Shown: positions 1-13,900 of the stretch, piece after piece
Position numbering within the stretch: the first letter of the stretch is position 1
How the letters are laid out: each line of letters begins with the position of its first letter
NCBI RefSeq assembly: GCF_036898095.1
Contig: NC_090768.1
Location: forward strand, 44,369,984-44,433,983
DNA length: 64,000 nucleotides
Reading direction: 5' to 3'
DNA from: Palaemon carinicauda
Lineage: Eukaryota > Arthropoda > Malacostraca > Decapoda > Palaemonidae
Notes under the pieces: generated by a model
The model's input: the letters and a program-made list of their open reading frames with translations, nothing else
What the model was told of the DNA's origin: nothing
The model's database searches: none
Program-made: the position numbers and the translations under genes

Positions 1-339
1 TCCCAATATTCTTCTGAGGGCTTTGTTCTCAAATCTACAAAATAGGATATATTAATTTTTTTCATTCACAAAAGTTAGAGTCAATAACCTGAGATGTTTT
101 ATTAATCCAACTCTGAAGTAAATACGGTAATTATAGTAACTGTAACGCCTACATTTCCACTGTACAGGGTATTTGACTACTTACATTATTAAAGGATCTT
201 TGTATTATTCAAAGAGAATTTCATCCTAAATGGATTACAATTTTTAGATTTATTTACTGCTTTCTTCAACACAGAAGCTATTTCTCTGTACTATCTTGCT
301 TGATCAGTGTATTATGCCCTTTTCATATATCCCCCTTAA

Positions 340-432
340 GTGTCAATTTGAAAACAAAGAATAAATTTTTTTTATTTTTATATTAAAGTGTCAATTTAAA
401 AACAAAGAATAAAATTTTTTTTATTTTCATAT
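340..432. repeat. 50-bp tandem duplication
   Basis: AAGTGTCAATTTGAAAACAA, AGAATAAATTTTTTTTATTT is repeated once with small changes, in the intron before the first exon of the window. Confidence 0.7.
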
Positions 433-473
433 TCAAAAAACAAAAAATTAATTTTCTTACTTCTATATTCAAG

Positions 474-710
474 GTATGCCAACGTGGAGACAATTATTGA
501 ATTGTGGGAATCTCTCAGCATTGGAAATGGCACAAGCCTACTCAAGGAGATGGGTTTGCCACACCGTCCACACGACCGCCTCTCGTTGGGCGACCTCTCG
601 GCGGCCCTGGAGGAAGAATGCCGGGTCACGGATGACCAGGCAACCACTACCACTGTCACTTCTGTTCAACTGGCTGTTATCACTTACCTTCATGAAATTA
701 AGTTCCTAAG
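474..710 (+). CDS. Bsg25D: ninein-like exon 1 of window (EF-hand-like segment)
   Basis: The acceptor is attcaag and the donor AG|GTAATG. The exon enters with one base completing an earlier codon, so upstream exons exist outside the window. It encodes YANVETIIELWESLSIGNG, a GLPHRPHDRLSLGDLSAALE helix-loop-helix and the start of the coiled coil. The loop lacks the usual run of acidic calcium ligands. This is the part most like the EF-hand-like region of ninein. GC content is higher than in the flanking introns. Confidence 0.75.
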
Positions 711-1874
711 GTAATGTAATGGATCTTTTAAACTTTTTTTTTTCAGAACTTTTTAAGTTCCAATGTAGAATGATTAAAGCATTATGTGGTCCATTTTTAC
801 TGGAGTTTAATTTTTGTAGAATTGACTTTGAAGTACAGTACTCTGTAAGTGATACCATTGTTTATGTGGCGGTTGAAATATATTGCAAACTAGTTCTGTA
901 GCCATAGAGATTCTAGCACCGTATTAATGAAAATATAGAAGTATTAATATACTGTATACTGATTTTGAGACAAAGTTCAGCCCATAGCTGCAACTGTAGA
1001 GAAAGATAAGACCATGTACTATACTCAATTTTTTTTCATGAGGCATACAGTATTTGCATTGATTCACAGCGGTGCCCTTTTAGCTCAGAAGAGTTTCCTG
1101 CTATCTGATTGGTTAGAATTATCTTGTCCAACCAATCAGCGATCAGGAAACTTTTCCGAGCTAAAAGGGCACCCCTGCGAGTTGGTGTAAATCTGCCTAA
1201 CTAAAGAGAATTGACTATAGTATGTAATATGATTAAGAAATTCATAAAATTACTCTATGATTATTTATAGACCTTTAATTTGTTCTTCATATTCATGAAA
1301 AGAAGCTACAACACTATATCATAGCCTTGATGACCAAGATTCATTGGCATTTAACATAAGTAAAATATGATTTCATGGTTTTTCGCCTTTGTTAATTGTA
1401 TGGCCAGATTAGATTTTCTTGTTAGTAAATGTGTCATAGTGGTTATTACCTCTGCCAACAAAGTTGTAAGGAGGTTATGTTTCCATCCCGATTTGTTTTG
1501 ATTGTTTGTTTGGGTGTGTGTTTGTGAACAACTTCCTGGCCACAATTTTAATCATAGAGTAATGAAACTTGTAGGGATTTACTGTTATGTAAAAAGCTGG
1601 AAATGATAAAATTTGGGTAGGTCAAGGCCAAAGGTCAAGCTAAATGTCCAATTCAGGTAATCAGCCATAAGTTTGGACATTGTTGTCACAGAGACTTCAA
1701 ACTTAGTTCATATTTGAGTGTATGAATATCCACACTAATCAATACATATTAACCCTTTTACCCCCAAAGGACGTACTGGTACGTTTCACAAAACTCATCC
1801 CTTTACCCCCATGGACGTACCGGTACGTCCTTGCAAAAAACTGCTATTTACATTTTTTTTTACATATTTTTTAT

Positions 1875-1915
<41 letters not shown>

Positions 1916-4900
1916 AGAAACTTCAGGCATTTTCCAAGAGAATGAGACCAACCTGACATCTCTATGATGAAAATTAAGGCTGTTAGAGCAATTTATAAAA
2001 AATATACTGCAAAATGTGCTTGAAAAAAAAATAACCTCTGGGGGTTAAGGGTTGGAAAGTTCCAAATAGCCTGGGGGTAAAAGGGTTAAGATAAAAGGTC
2101 ACGGTCGATAAATAAGCTGCCGAGGTGGAGGTCTACGTTTTACAGTGTGCTCTTTAGTTCTTCCTGTGGTGGGCAAAATAGGAAAGACCGTAATCACACA
2201 CTCTGTTTTGTTTTCCTATTAGCTTAGACTTACGTTTTAATCCTGTGTGTGGCAATGCAGCTTTTTTTACCGATTATATAATTCCAAAACTGATTATATC
2301 AATAAGATGTACTGTTGTTTTCAGGTTATCTCTAGATTCTGCCCGTGGCGAAAGAAACAAGCTGCGCTTTGATTTAAACGAGGCAAATCAACGTTTAGCC
2401 CTGCTGGCTCAGGAGCTAGATGAACATAATGCCCATATGGAAGCTTCATCTCAACATCAAATTCAGTGAGTTTGAAATTCTTTCTGTATTCCATTTGTTA
2501 TCCATTCATACCGGGAAATTTGATAACAGTACCTATTTTAGAACTATTCTCGTGCATTTGTCATGTAATTTTTAGTACAGTATGTAAAAAAATCACCATT
2601 CAGGCATTATAAAAGTGTTTGATTATGTCTTTGTTTCTTTGGATATTTTTTAATGGTCATATTAAGGCTTGAAAATCTGTTGATCAATTAAGAGTACATA
2701 TTTTGGAACCATTCTCATGTATTTGTCATGTAACGTACAGTAATTGACCATTCAGACATTATAAAAGTGATTGTCTTTGGTTCTTTGATATTTTTTTAAT
2801 GTCCATATCAAAGCTTAAAAATCTGTTATTCAATTAACAGTACATATTTTAGAACAATGCTCTTAGATTTGTCATGTAATGTACAGTAATTTTTCCCAGA
2901 GTAGTACGAAATATCTCCACTATTCAGGCATAGATATGATATTAAAAATTTTGTTTGTGTTTTAGGGAACTAGAGAGGCAGTATAGGGACCAAGTTCGTG
3001 AGCTTCAGGAGGCCATAACTCGCGAGCGAGATGCAGCCAGGGACCAGGTGTCGTCTGTCATGCGAGAACTGCAGTCACAAAATAGCCAGCTGTTGCAAGA
3101 GGACTCTAAACTCAAGGCTAAACTCTCAACACTTCATGGCGTAAGTTTAAGTCTTAACTCCATATGTTTTTGAAATTGCTTACATCGTTGATTATATCAG
3201 TACTGTACTGTATGTCAGTAAATATAACTATCTTTTATCTTTTAATGTTTTCATTATTGGATTAACCACCATATAATTTGATTGAGAAAAAGATTATTAA
3301 ATTCAAAGAGAAGACCCCAGAAATTCATGTGAAAATAGCATTGAGATATAATTTGATTGAGAAAAAGATTATGAAATACTAAGAGAAGACCCCAAAAAGT
3401 CATGTAAAAATGGCATTGAGGAAGACTGACCAGATCAAAATTTATATCACTTTCCTTTATTTGCAGGACATAAAACGCTTGGAGTCTGAGAATTTAGAAT
3501 TGAGCGAGAAGTTACAAGAAGCTCAGCGACAAATATCACAAATGGAAAGGCAATTAGTAGATCTGCAAGAGCTCAGGAAAAAGGTAAGTTTATACATTTG
3601 TTGAATAGGCAAATCAGATTACAGAAGTTTAAAAAAACTTGAATGATCACTCATGAGTGGCAAAGGCAAGAGATGGGTCCATTCACTATGTTCAAGAGAG
3701 TGGATATATATGCGTATGATTCTCATTTAAGTTCCCTCTTTACCCAAGCTAAGAACTGCCAAAATGTGGTGTGAATTCTGGGTCCATAAATTGCAAGTCC
3801 GGCTTTTCACTTTGGTTACAAAAGTAATGAAAGAACACGGATAAGGCTTATTGCAGTGATTAAAGTTATTGCCCTTCAGTGAAGTGATTGAATTCACACT
3901 TCAATTATTGGTGAATTTATTAACCAGAGAAGCTCTTCCTCTCAGTTCCTAACATGCTTTGATGGTCAACTGTTGTGAAATGTTAGATATTCCTATCATC
4001 CGTTATATTACCACTCGGACAAAGTGTTTTCATTTAAAGATACAATCTTTGCTATGCAATCTGACAATTCAAATAAAGCAACAACCACCAGATCTGGGTT
4101 GTTGTTGGTAAAGGAGACGGAGTAACAGATACAGAAACAACAGCTTTGATGAGCAGTTCATAAAGAGTTGCCACAATAACCACTTTTGCTTAATTTGTCC
4201 AGAAGTACTCTTGAAATGAGAAACCCCTGAAAACTTATAATGCTCAACAATAAACCAGTCGTCTCTCAACTCTTGGGTCACTGGTGTATCTTAAATACTG
4301 TACTGCAATTTGTTGGTAATGAAAAATAAGTATTACAGTTTAAAATGAAATTGAAGAAATCGGCATAGTTTTCATTGGTGTCCTATTTGGTAACGTCCCT
4401 GGCTGGTGATCGCCTGACTGGGGTTCAAGTCCCGCTCAGACTCGTTAATCCCTTTGGTCGCTGCAACCTCACTATCCTTGTGAACTAAGGATGGTGGATT
4501 TTGGGGGAGCCTATAGGTCTATCTGCCGAGTCATCAGCAGCCATTACCAGCCCCCCCTTGGTTCTAGCTTGGGTGGAGAGGGACTTGGGCACTGATCATA
4601 TGTATATATTGTCAGTCTCTAGGGCATTGTCCTGTTTGATGGGACAATGTCTTTTTCCCTTGCAACTGCTATTCATGAGTAGCGTTTAAACTTTTAAACC
4701 TTGAGTAGGTTGAATATTTTCACTAAAAGCAATCTTCAATTTTTTCATTGTTAATCGTTTTTATGGATGTCATAGCAAATTGTTATAGTACTAACATCAG
4801 CTTTTTACAAAGTCAGTACTGTAAGAAGTTTTTAGTCAGTTCTAGGATATTTTAAACCAATGAAAAGTACAATGTATAAAACTTACTGCAGTGCTGGTGT

Positions 4901-7900
4901 AGTTTTCATCTTAGTGATATTCATTATTCAAGAATAGCTGCTGTTGTTGAATTTTGTTCTGAATTACATTCTGTTAAACAATGGTATCAGTAAAAATGAG
5001 ACATAGAATTTTACAATTTAACAGAAATATTTTCTTGCAGGTTGCAGAATTTGAATCTCTAAGCCCAAGGGAAGATGAGTACAGAAGATTGTTGGACAGG
5101 TTGGAACGAGTAACTGCGGAAAACCAACAACTGCGAGACAATAATGATGAATTACTGTCACAAATGGATTCGTTCCCATTACGTCAGAGCAGCACCAGAA
5201 ATAGGTATGCAGTTATTTAGCTATTGAGTTAATTATTATAGCTCAAGGTTGGGATCTCATAACTGGAAGCCAAAAATGAAAATAATGATTTGACTCTATT
5301 AAAAGAACTTGTAAAAAGATTACTGTAAAGTACATATGGTATGAGCAGCTTTGTGTTCACAAAGCTCGTCTTTAGTATTTCAGTTTAATTTTTGTTATTG
5401 TAACAGATGTATATTTCATCGTTTCTGATTGACGTTAATGGTGTTGTAAGGATTAAATGTTGATAGTGGATCACAGTACCGTCTTTCTCAAAGTGTACGA
5501 TTGCAGTCACTCTGCTGGCATTTTTTCTGAAATGGTATTGCAATTAAAAGATTTTGGACTATGAAGTTTTTAGAAAAAGATAGGATTTCCAATGTGTACT
5601 AAGATATAGTGTTATTACTAATAAGTGGGAAAGGTGATCTAGGATAAGAAACAGCAGGAGAATGTCTTCATCTTTCAATTCCTGATTATGATTCCCAAAA
5701 ATTAACAAAAGACTCCTTCTCCATAGAATTAATGTATTTAAAAGTACGTAATTATGTTTTGAATTAATTTTAAAACATTTAAATAAGAATCAAATCATTG
5801 TTCTCTAGTCTAGGGTAGTGCCATAGCCTCTGTACCATGGTCTTTCCTGTCTTGGAATAGAGTTCTCTTGCTTGAGAGTACACTCAGGCACACTATTCTA
5901 TCTTGTTTCTCTTCCTCTGTTTGTTTTGTAAGTGTTTATTTCCTTTCCTCTCTAGGCTATTTTTCCCTGTTGGTGCCCTTGGGCTTATAGCATCTTAGCA
6001 TCCTGCTTTTTCAACTAGGGTTGTAGCTTAGCAAGTAGTAATGATAATAATTATGCTTTATGATATACTTGTACATACATACATATACTAAGGCACTTCC
6101 CCCAATTTTGGGGGGTAGCCGACATCAAACAATTGAAACAAAAAAGGGGACGTCTCCTCTCTATGTTCCTCCCAGCCTGACAAGGGACTCAACCGAGTTC
6201 GGCTGGTACTGCTAGGGTGGCACAGCCTGCCCTCCCACATTATCCACCACAGATGAAGCTTCATAATGCTGAATCCCCTACTGCTGCTACCTGCTACTTG
6301 TAATACCAGTATTTATATTTACAGTGACAAGGAAAGCCTAGATGGCTCATGTCTCGGAGACTACGTTGATCCACCTATAGGTCTTCTAGCTCCAGTTAAG
6401 AGACGGGGTTCTAATAGCGGCTCCGGCGATGATAGTTGCGAGGAAGAAAGTCCTCGAGGCGTTAAAGTTAGGCGATGCAGTAAAGGTTTAAATGTGCATT
6501 ATGTTGATGTTGGATGTAAGTATTATGCCTTAGTCTTTGCTGTTTAAGTTTTTAGTCCTTTGAGTGTCACTGGACATATTTTACGTAGAATTTTTCTACC
6601 TCCTTCAGTGCCATTAGACATATTTTGATTATACAATAGTTTTTTCTTTTCCTCTTTTTATTTATGTATTTGGAATTTTTACAAAATATGTTACATATAA
6701 TTTTCTCTTTCTTTATTTATGTCTATTAAATTTTTAAAAATATTTAACAGTATATATGAATGGAAATTGAATTTAATTTGCTATATGATAATGAATATTT
6801 AAATTCCTATCATGTATATTTTTGTGCAAAGAGAGATTAAGTAGTGTAAAAAAAAATGTCCTATGGCTCGAGTGCCAAATCATATGGTGAGGGTTTGACT
6901 CTAATAGGGTTAACAGAAAATCGTTTTAAAAATTACTTCCTATTTTTCAAAGGGAACTTTTCATTTACAGTCATCTATTTTCTTATTGGAAATAAAATCT
7001 TGAATATTAACAGAAGAAGTAAAGCCATTGTATTGTCATCATTTCATTCATTTTATCGGACCACTTTTCTTTGGTTTTCCATCTAATATTTGTCAAATCT
7101 TTATGCCTTAACATAGCAACCTTCATCATTTCTATTAAAGATTCCCATTCAAGATGATAAAATATGTTAATTCGTTTTCGTAAATTTCACGTCTTGGTTT
7201 CCCTCTGAACACTGTAGTACATATACGTACAGTGGTACCTCGGTTTATGAGTTTATTTCATTCTGGGAGCTCTTTGGCAAACCAAAATGCTTGTCAACTA
7301 AAGACAATTTTCCCTTCAGAAATGAAGGAGCTACACTTTATGGGTTCCACACATCCATAAATATTTTATACAATTTTTATAGTGAGGTGTAAATGAAAAT
7401 TTCATATGAAAAGCTACCCCACTCTGTTAAGAAAATAAAATGGCTGGTATTGTCAATACTTTGTGAGTCTAAATTATGAATATTTAGTCTTTCAATTCAA
7501 TTATTTCCAGCTTATGATGAATCCTTCCTCGACACCAGTATGTCCAGCCTGTTGAAGGGTGGGGTGCCAGGTCTTCAAAATCTGGACACCTCACAACCTC
7601 CATCTCTAGATGAGTTTTCCAGTAGACTTCAGAGGAAAAATTCTGGGCAAAGTGTAAGTATCCAAATTTAAATGTTTCAAAAAAGGATTTCTTAGATTTG
7701 AAGTTTAGAACTACTCTAGAACTAAATTTGATTGAAAGAAACTAAAGACATTGACCTTAACCCTTTTACCCCCAAAGGATGTACTGGTACGTTTCACAAA
7801 AGCCATCCCTTTACCCCCATGGACGTACCGGTACGAACCTGGCAAACAAATGCTATAAAAAATTTTTTTTCATATTTTTGATAATACTTTGAGAAAATTC

Positions 7901-10900
7901 AGGTATTTTCCAAGAGAATGAGACCAACCTGACCTCTCTATGACAAAAATTAAGGCTGTTAGAGCAATTTAGAAAAAAATATACTGCAAAATGTGCTAGG
8001 AAAAAAAAAACCTGGGGGTAAAAGGGTTAATTGTCAATACTGTATATAGTTGCGCTTGAAATAATTTTGATTACTAAGCACAGTATTTAATTGTAAAATG
8101 GAAGCTTTGGAGATATGTAGTCTCTTGAGCTTCACAACATTGGACTGATAAGTTATGGTTTTTGTATGATTTGTTTGTCTGTTTAAGGGTTACGGTATAC
8201 GTCTGTTTAATGGCAGAAACTGATTACATTATAGAAGTAATACAATACTACTGCAACTTTTGACGTTTTTAACTTATGAATGATGCAAGATAGAGAATTC
8301 CAAATTGACTTGTGTAGTCCACTGAAAAAAGCATATTGAAGAGTGAGGTCTGTGTTATACGTAGGAGTTCAAAGTTCAAGTACAGTAGTTATTTAACATG
8401 GGCCATAACTTTGGAACTTTTTGGTGCCAAGACTTTATATTTGGCATGCATATTCTGCTGATGATGCAGTTGTTTGTTTCATAAGACAAATTAGAATTTA
8501 ACCTTATGCAATAGTTATTATTATTGTTTGAATGGTATTGATATATCCAGTTCTAAAATTGATAGTACTGTAACAACTGTAAATGTAATCATGGTTGAAT
8601 TGAGACAAAATATGTTAAGTCAGATGTCTCAAAAATCAAAGGACTTTGCAATAAAAGATCAGAATCATTTTTCTATACAGAGAGGCCACTCTTTTCTGAA
8701 AGAGATTCAATCCCCCTACTCTTTTCCCTAGCATAGGAAACGCTTTCTTTATATAAAATATGAACTCCACAGAACTATACATGTGAGAGGGGGATCTTTT
8801 ATATTTTTAAAATATATTCAAGGGAGGTTTGGGGAAATTGTTATAGGTAAGATGCAACTTTACCACTGTGATCTCATAACTCCTGTCACAGAATTGGGGC
8901 TCCAATAACAGTAAAAATTTAACCATAACTGTATTTTCACCTATTTGAGGTAGCAGTATTCTTTTTAAGGTATATATATATGCTGGATATTTATGTAGTA
9001 TTCGTTTGTAAAGTGTGGTCGCTGTATATTATTTATTATTACCTCCACCAACTAAGTTGGAAGGAGTCACAGTCAAGCAAAATGTCCAATTCACGTAATC
9101 AGCCTTAGGTTTGGACATCGTAATCATAGAGATTCCAAACTGAGTACATATTTAAGTGTATGAAAATCCACGCCAATTAATACATGTTAAGGTCAAAGGT
9201 CAAGTTCAAGCAAAAGGTCGAGAAATAAGCTGCCGCAGTGGATGTCTGCGCTCTACTGAGTGCATCTCTAATTCCATATGCAGTATAATTGATCTTAATA
9301 ATCATAGTGTATTCATTCTTGATAGACCTTCCATTACACTCATGTTTAGACAGAGTTTTCAGTGCCTTATCTCTGTGCAGGATGTGAGTGACGGAGGCTT
9401 CATGAAGGAGACTGGTTCTCCTAGCCTCAAGAGTCCATCTCAGCTACTTAATAGAGAATTGAAACAGGTAAGAAATTGTCTGTTGAAGCAAGTGAGAAAC
9501 TTGATGGTAAACAGAATAGATTTAAAGGAGAAATTAGAATGCTATAATTCAAAAGTTTTACGTAAGGAAATACATAAAGTTGTGAATGGCATTACTGTAC
9601 TTATAATTTTTCATGTGAAATATATTTCCTTTAGATTATAAAATAATTAAACTTGTGAATGGCTCTATTTGAAGCATATCTTTATGCAAGATATATTTTG
9701 TTAGTTTATAATTTTTCTATTGTTTCTTGATGATAAACTTGTCCTTATTTCAGGTGTTCAGACATGTAAGGGCTTCTGTCAAAGAAGAATATAAACAAGA
9801 AGGAACTGATTGTGATTCTGACAGGAGCTATGAGGGAGAATCAAAAAGGATGAGAAGAACAACACCAGAGGTAAATAGCTATTTCCATCTTTAATTAGTA
9901 GCACTGCGTAATCTCATAGAAATTGGTTAATTGGTATGGCCTTGATGTATGAACCTCTTATTTCTTTCAGTACTGTATTTGCTTGCTGTATCGCATGCTT
10001 AGATGTGTTATGTACTATTTTATTTGACACTTGACCCTTTGAAATTTGACACTTGACCCTTTGAAATTCTGATGGCTATTTTCTCAGGTAATTTCAACTC
10101 ATTTTGATATTTCATTTGAGTTGATTTCCACTTTTAAAACATACTTCAGTATAGTAAGTAAAAGTATTTAGCTTGAAATTAATGTCATATATAGCATTAC
10201 ATTTACAGCCTATTCCCGAAAGCATTCCGAGTTTGATATCTCACAGACAAGTTGTGGGACCTCTCTGAATCTCAAAGGGTTTAATATACACACTTCAGAT
10301 TTCAGAGTACTTCAACAGGATTTGCTTTTTTTAAGTATAATGAAGTTGAAATATGCATGGCTTTGTTTGCATGTTTTAGTTAATGTAGTGATGCAAGCCA
10401 TTTTTGCTCTTGATTATATTTTAACCCTTTTGTATTTTCTGTAGAATCTTTTATATGTCTTTACTGAGTACCCTATGCTGACACATATTTCCACCAAATA
10501 TTTTGAAGACACTGTAATGTTTTCTATTATTTATGAATGCTGTAATTTTTAAGTACCTTTCAAAGTCTCAAAAGAATTCATTGGTGAAATTTCCAAAAGT
10601 TAAGGCATTTCATCGAGAGAGAAAAAAGTATTTGTCAAAGGATTGGTTACCTCAGAGCATTTTCTTAATGCCTGCATATAACCAAAGGGTCAAAATGCAG
10701 AGAAAATATCCATCCATCCATATACCAAGGCACTTCCCCCAATTTTGGGGGGTAGCCGACACCAACAATGAAACAAAACAAAAAAAGGGGACCTCTACTC
10801 TCTACGTTCCTTCAGCCTAATCAGGGACTCAACCGAGTTCAGCTGGTACTGCTAGGGTGCCACAGCCTAACCTCCCAGAAAATATAGTGCTACCTAAATA

Positions 10901-13900
10901 GAAAATTTAATTTAATTATATAGAGATAGATTTATAAGATTAACTTGAATACTAGAAGTACTGTGTATTGGGAGGAGATAGTGGTAGCATTGAAAAAATA
11001 TAATCTTGAAATAATCAAGTTGCTTGTGACAATATGAAGTTTGTTCAGCCGTGAAAAATAATGTATTGGTAGTTATTCTGTTATCCCAGCATTACTCTTA
11101 ATACATTTATATTAAAAGAATATAAAAATGAATTGATTCGTTAAGAATTGCTACTCGTTAGCATCATCATCATCTCCTACGCCTATTGACGCAGAGGGCC
11201 TCTGTTAGATTTCACCAGTCGTCTCTATCTTGAGCTTTTAAATCAATACTTCTCCATTCATCATCTCTTACTTCTCTCTTTATAGTCCTCAGCCATATAG
11301 GCCTGGGCCTTCCAACTTTTCTAGTGCCTTGTGGAACCCAGTTGAAAGTTTGGTGAACTCTCTTGGGAAGTGGAAAGAACATGCCCAAATCATCTCCATC
11401 TACCCCTCACCATGATCTCATGGCTATACTTTGCAAAAAAAAATTTCTTGACATTTTGTTTTTTAATCAAAAGTATATCCTGAATGTTAAAAAATATGTT
11501 GGTACTCGGAAGTCATTTCATTCAACCACAAATTCCAAATATGCTGTCTGAAGAGAACTTTATTTCTGTCCCAACATATGAGAAATGTAGGACTCTTTAG
11601 ATATTTTCTTTTTACCATGTTAGCTAAATAGTTGAAATGTTTTGGCATTTATCTGTAGTTACGGAAATGGAGGTTACAGGTAAATACTTTGGAATTTTCT
11701 TGTTTCCTCGTTGCCCTTTTGCTAAAAATTATCGTTGGTTTGAATATACAATATCGTACATTAAGTACAAATTTTATAGAAATTAAGAAATCGCTTTGTT
11801 TGTTGCAAAAGGAAGGGCAATACTTCAATAAGATTTTCAACGAAGATTTAAATTGAATTTCAGTTGTTGATAATGTAAATGGAATTACAAGTGCATGATG
11901 TAGAGAGAAAGTTTTGCTCAATGTCATATAGTTATCAAGATTGTAGGAGGGCATGAAAAAATGTCAACACTTGTAGAGGAATGCAAACGTTGTGCGTTTA
12001 AACTGACACATGCTTTAATCACCGCAAGTTGTTTGTGCAAGTTTTTACCCATGTCTAATGATGTAAGAAGAATAGATTTATTTTCTCCAGAACAAATTTT
12101 CTGTATATATTCTTATAATAAGTAAATTTCTCTTACTTTACCTTCTGTTGATTGCATTCATGACCACATATTTTTTCAGACCATGTTGTAACACAGCATG
12201 ATTAACTTTGATTCGCCAAGACATTTTGATGAGACGGGGGTATTAGGCGCTGCCCTTTAGTATAACATAGTTATAATGCTTTTGATAATATTAGTAGCTT
12301 CTGTTATAACTAATATGATTCTCTAAATTTAAGATTTTGAAAAACTAAAGCTCATGTATACTGATCACATTCAAAGATTTTTAAAGTATATTTATTATTA
12401 ATTATTTTGATGTCAGACTGGTCAATAATTATGTGGACTGATGCATACTGCAATTTTTCTTTTGGCTTATATCATTTCCTTTGTTTGTCTCTTCTATGGA
12501 ATATATGGGAAACTTTCTATGCTAGATTGCACAGTACTGAGTTTATTGCATTGCCAGTATATATATTGTAGTCTCTTGGTTAGAGTGATGTGTTTTTTTT
12601 TCAGTATTAAAAGCTTTTGTATTCCTCTCTCTTGCACAATTTGAGGTGGTGTTTGAGCCTGACAGCAGATCTCACCAACTTGTGGGAAGAGACATGGCTC
12701 GTCTTTTCAAGGAGAAAGAAAGGCATCTGAAGTTGGACCAAGTATGGAGTAGCCCTAGAAATTATCTTTTTATTTATCTTCTAATAAATATTTTGTATAT
12801 TTTTTTCATTTGTTGGATCATTTTAATTTATCATGGTTTCTGTTTTTACCTATGTCGAGAGAGGGATAATGTTAAAATTACAAGGATACAATTTTTTTTC
12901 AGGAATTAGAGGCGGAATTAATCAAATTACGCGATGAGAGGGACAGGCTGGCAAAGCAGCTTGCATTGCAACAAGAAGAATTTGCACATCAGTTAGAAAA
13001 GAAAGAGGTAAGATAGTAAACAGTAAATTATTCTGAAGATTCAAATTCCATTATTATTGTTATTATTATTATTATTATTATTATTTGCTAAGCTACAACC
13101 CTAGTTGGAAAAGCAGGATGCTATAAGCCCAAGGGCTCCAACAGGGAAAATAGATATGTTGCAATACCAAGTTAGTCCTGTTTCAGATACCTGGTTCTCC
13201 TTACCCTTTGCAGCTTATTATTGAAAAGACTTAATAATTCTCCTTGATGTTTACCATTAAGAGCTTTATTAACTTTGGCAATTTTGTTATCTTTTTAAGT
13301 TTTATTAAAATGATATTGCATAAGTGATATTAGCCATTTGACTGGGTGATCTAACATGTACTCTCATCAATATATCACAGGTCTCAAAATTCCATATTAT
13401 TCTATAGATAGATTATTTTTCGTGGGCTCACGAGACTAATGAATGACTTGCTAATTGAAAAAGGGAATCGAAGCATATTAATCTACCTCAAAGGATTATT
13501 GTGTAGTTAAGTCTTAATGATCACATCAATAATTGAAAGATGAGTAATTTTCTAGTACAGTATACGTAATCTCATTCAAAGAGCTCCAAATCTTCCCCTT
13601 CAAGTTGTTAGGATAATAGAAAAGTGAGTGGGCTCAAAAATTAGTTTGTCACTTTACTAATTCATTTTATGTTTTCCATGTTAATAAAGATTATTAGTTT
13701 AATCATTATCTGTTTAATGTTCATTCTGTGACCTAGTGTATTTTCTGTATTTTGTGCAATATACTTAAATTATTTTTCTTATAATTTCAACAGTTTGAAG
13801 TTGAGCAAGCCCTTGAAGAATGCACTGGTATCAAGGAACAACTGGAGAAGACCACAACACAATTAAATCTCTCTTTACCAGAAACAAACTCGTCTAGTTT

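Larger units (their letters stand above)
9871..12645. other. Intron 9 of the ninein-like gene
   Basis: A 2.8 kb AT-rich intron with a 22-bp tandem duplicate (CACTTGACCCTTTGAAAT near 10028-10065), the SINE at 10721 and the RTE tail at 11160. The ORFs at 10533-10820 and 11649-11954 are intronic or repeat-derived. I see no other gene. Confidence 0.6.

Noticed and set aside
476..709. Alternative frame ORF starting MPTWRQLL
   Set aside because: It overlaps exon 1 in a different frame. The frame YANVETIIELWE fits the downstream phases and the family.
4415..4445. Possible tRNA gene around GGTTCAAGTCC
   Set aside because: A and B box-like motifs are present, but no cloverleaf with a paired acceptor stem can be drawn and the sequence continues into a SINE body.
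9156..9641. 161-residue ORF as a separate gene
   Set aside because: It is read-through of a dispersed repeat, ninein-like exon 8 and the following intron in one frame. Only 9381-9467 is supported as coding.
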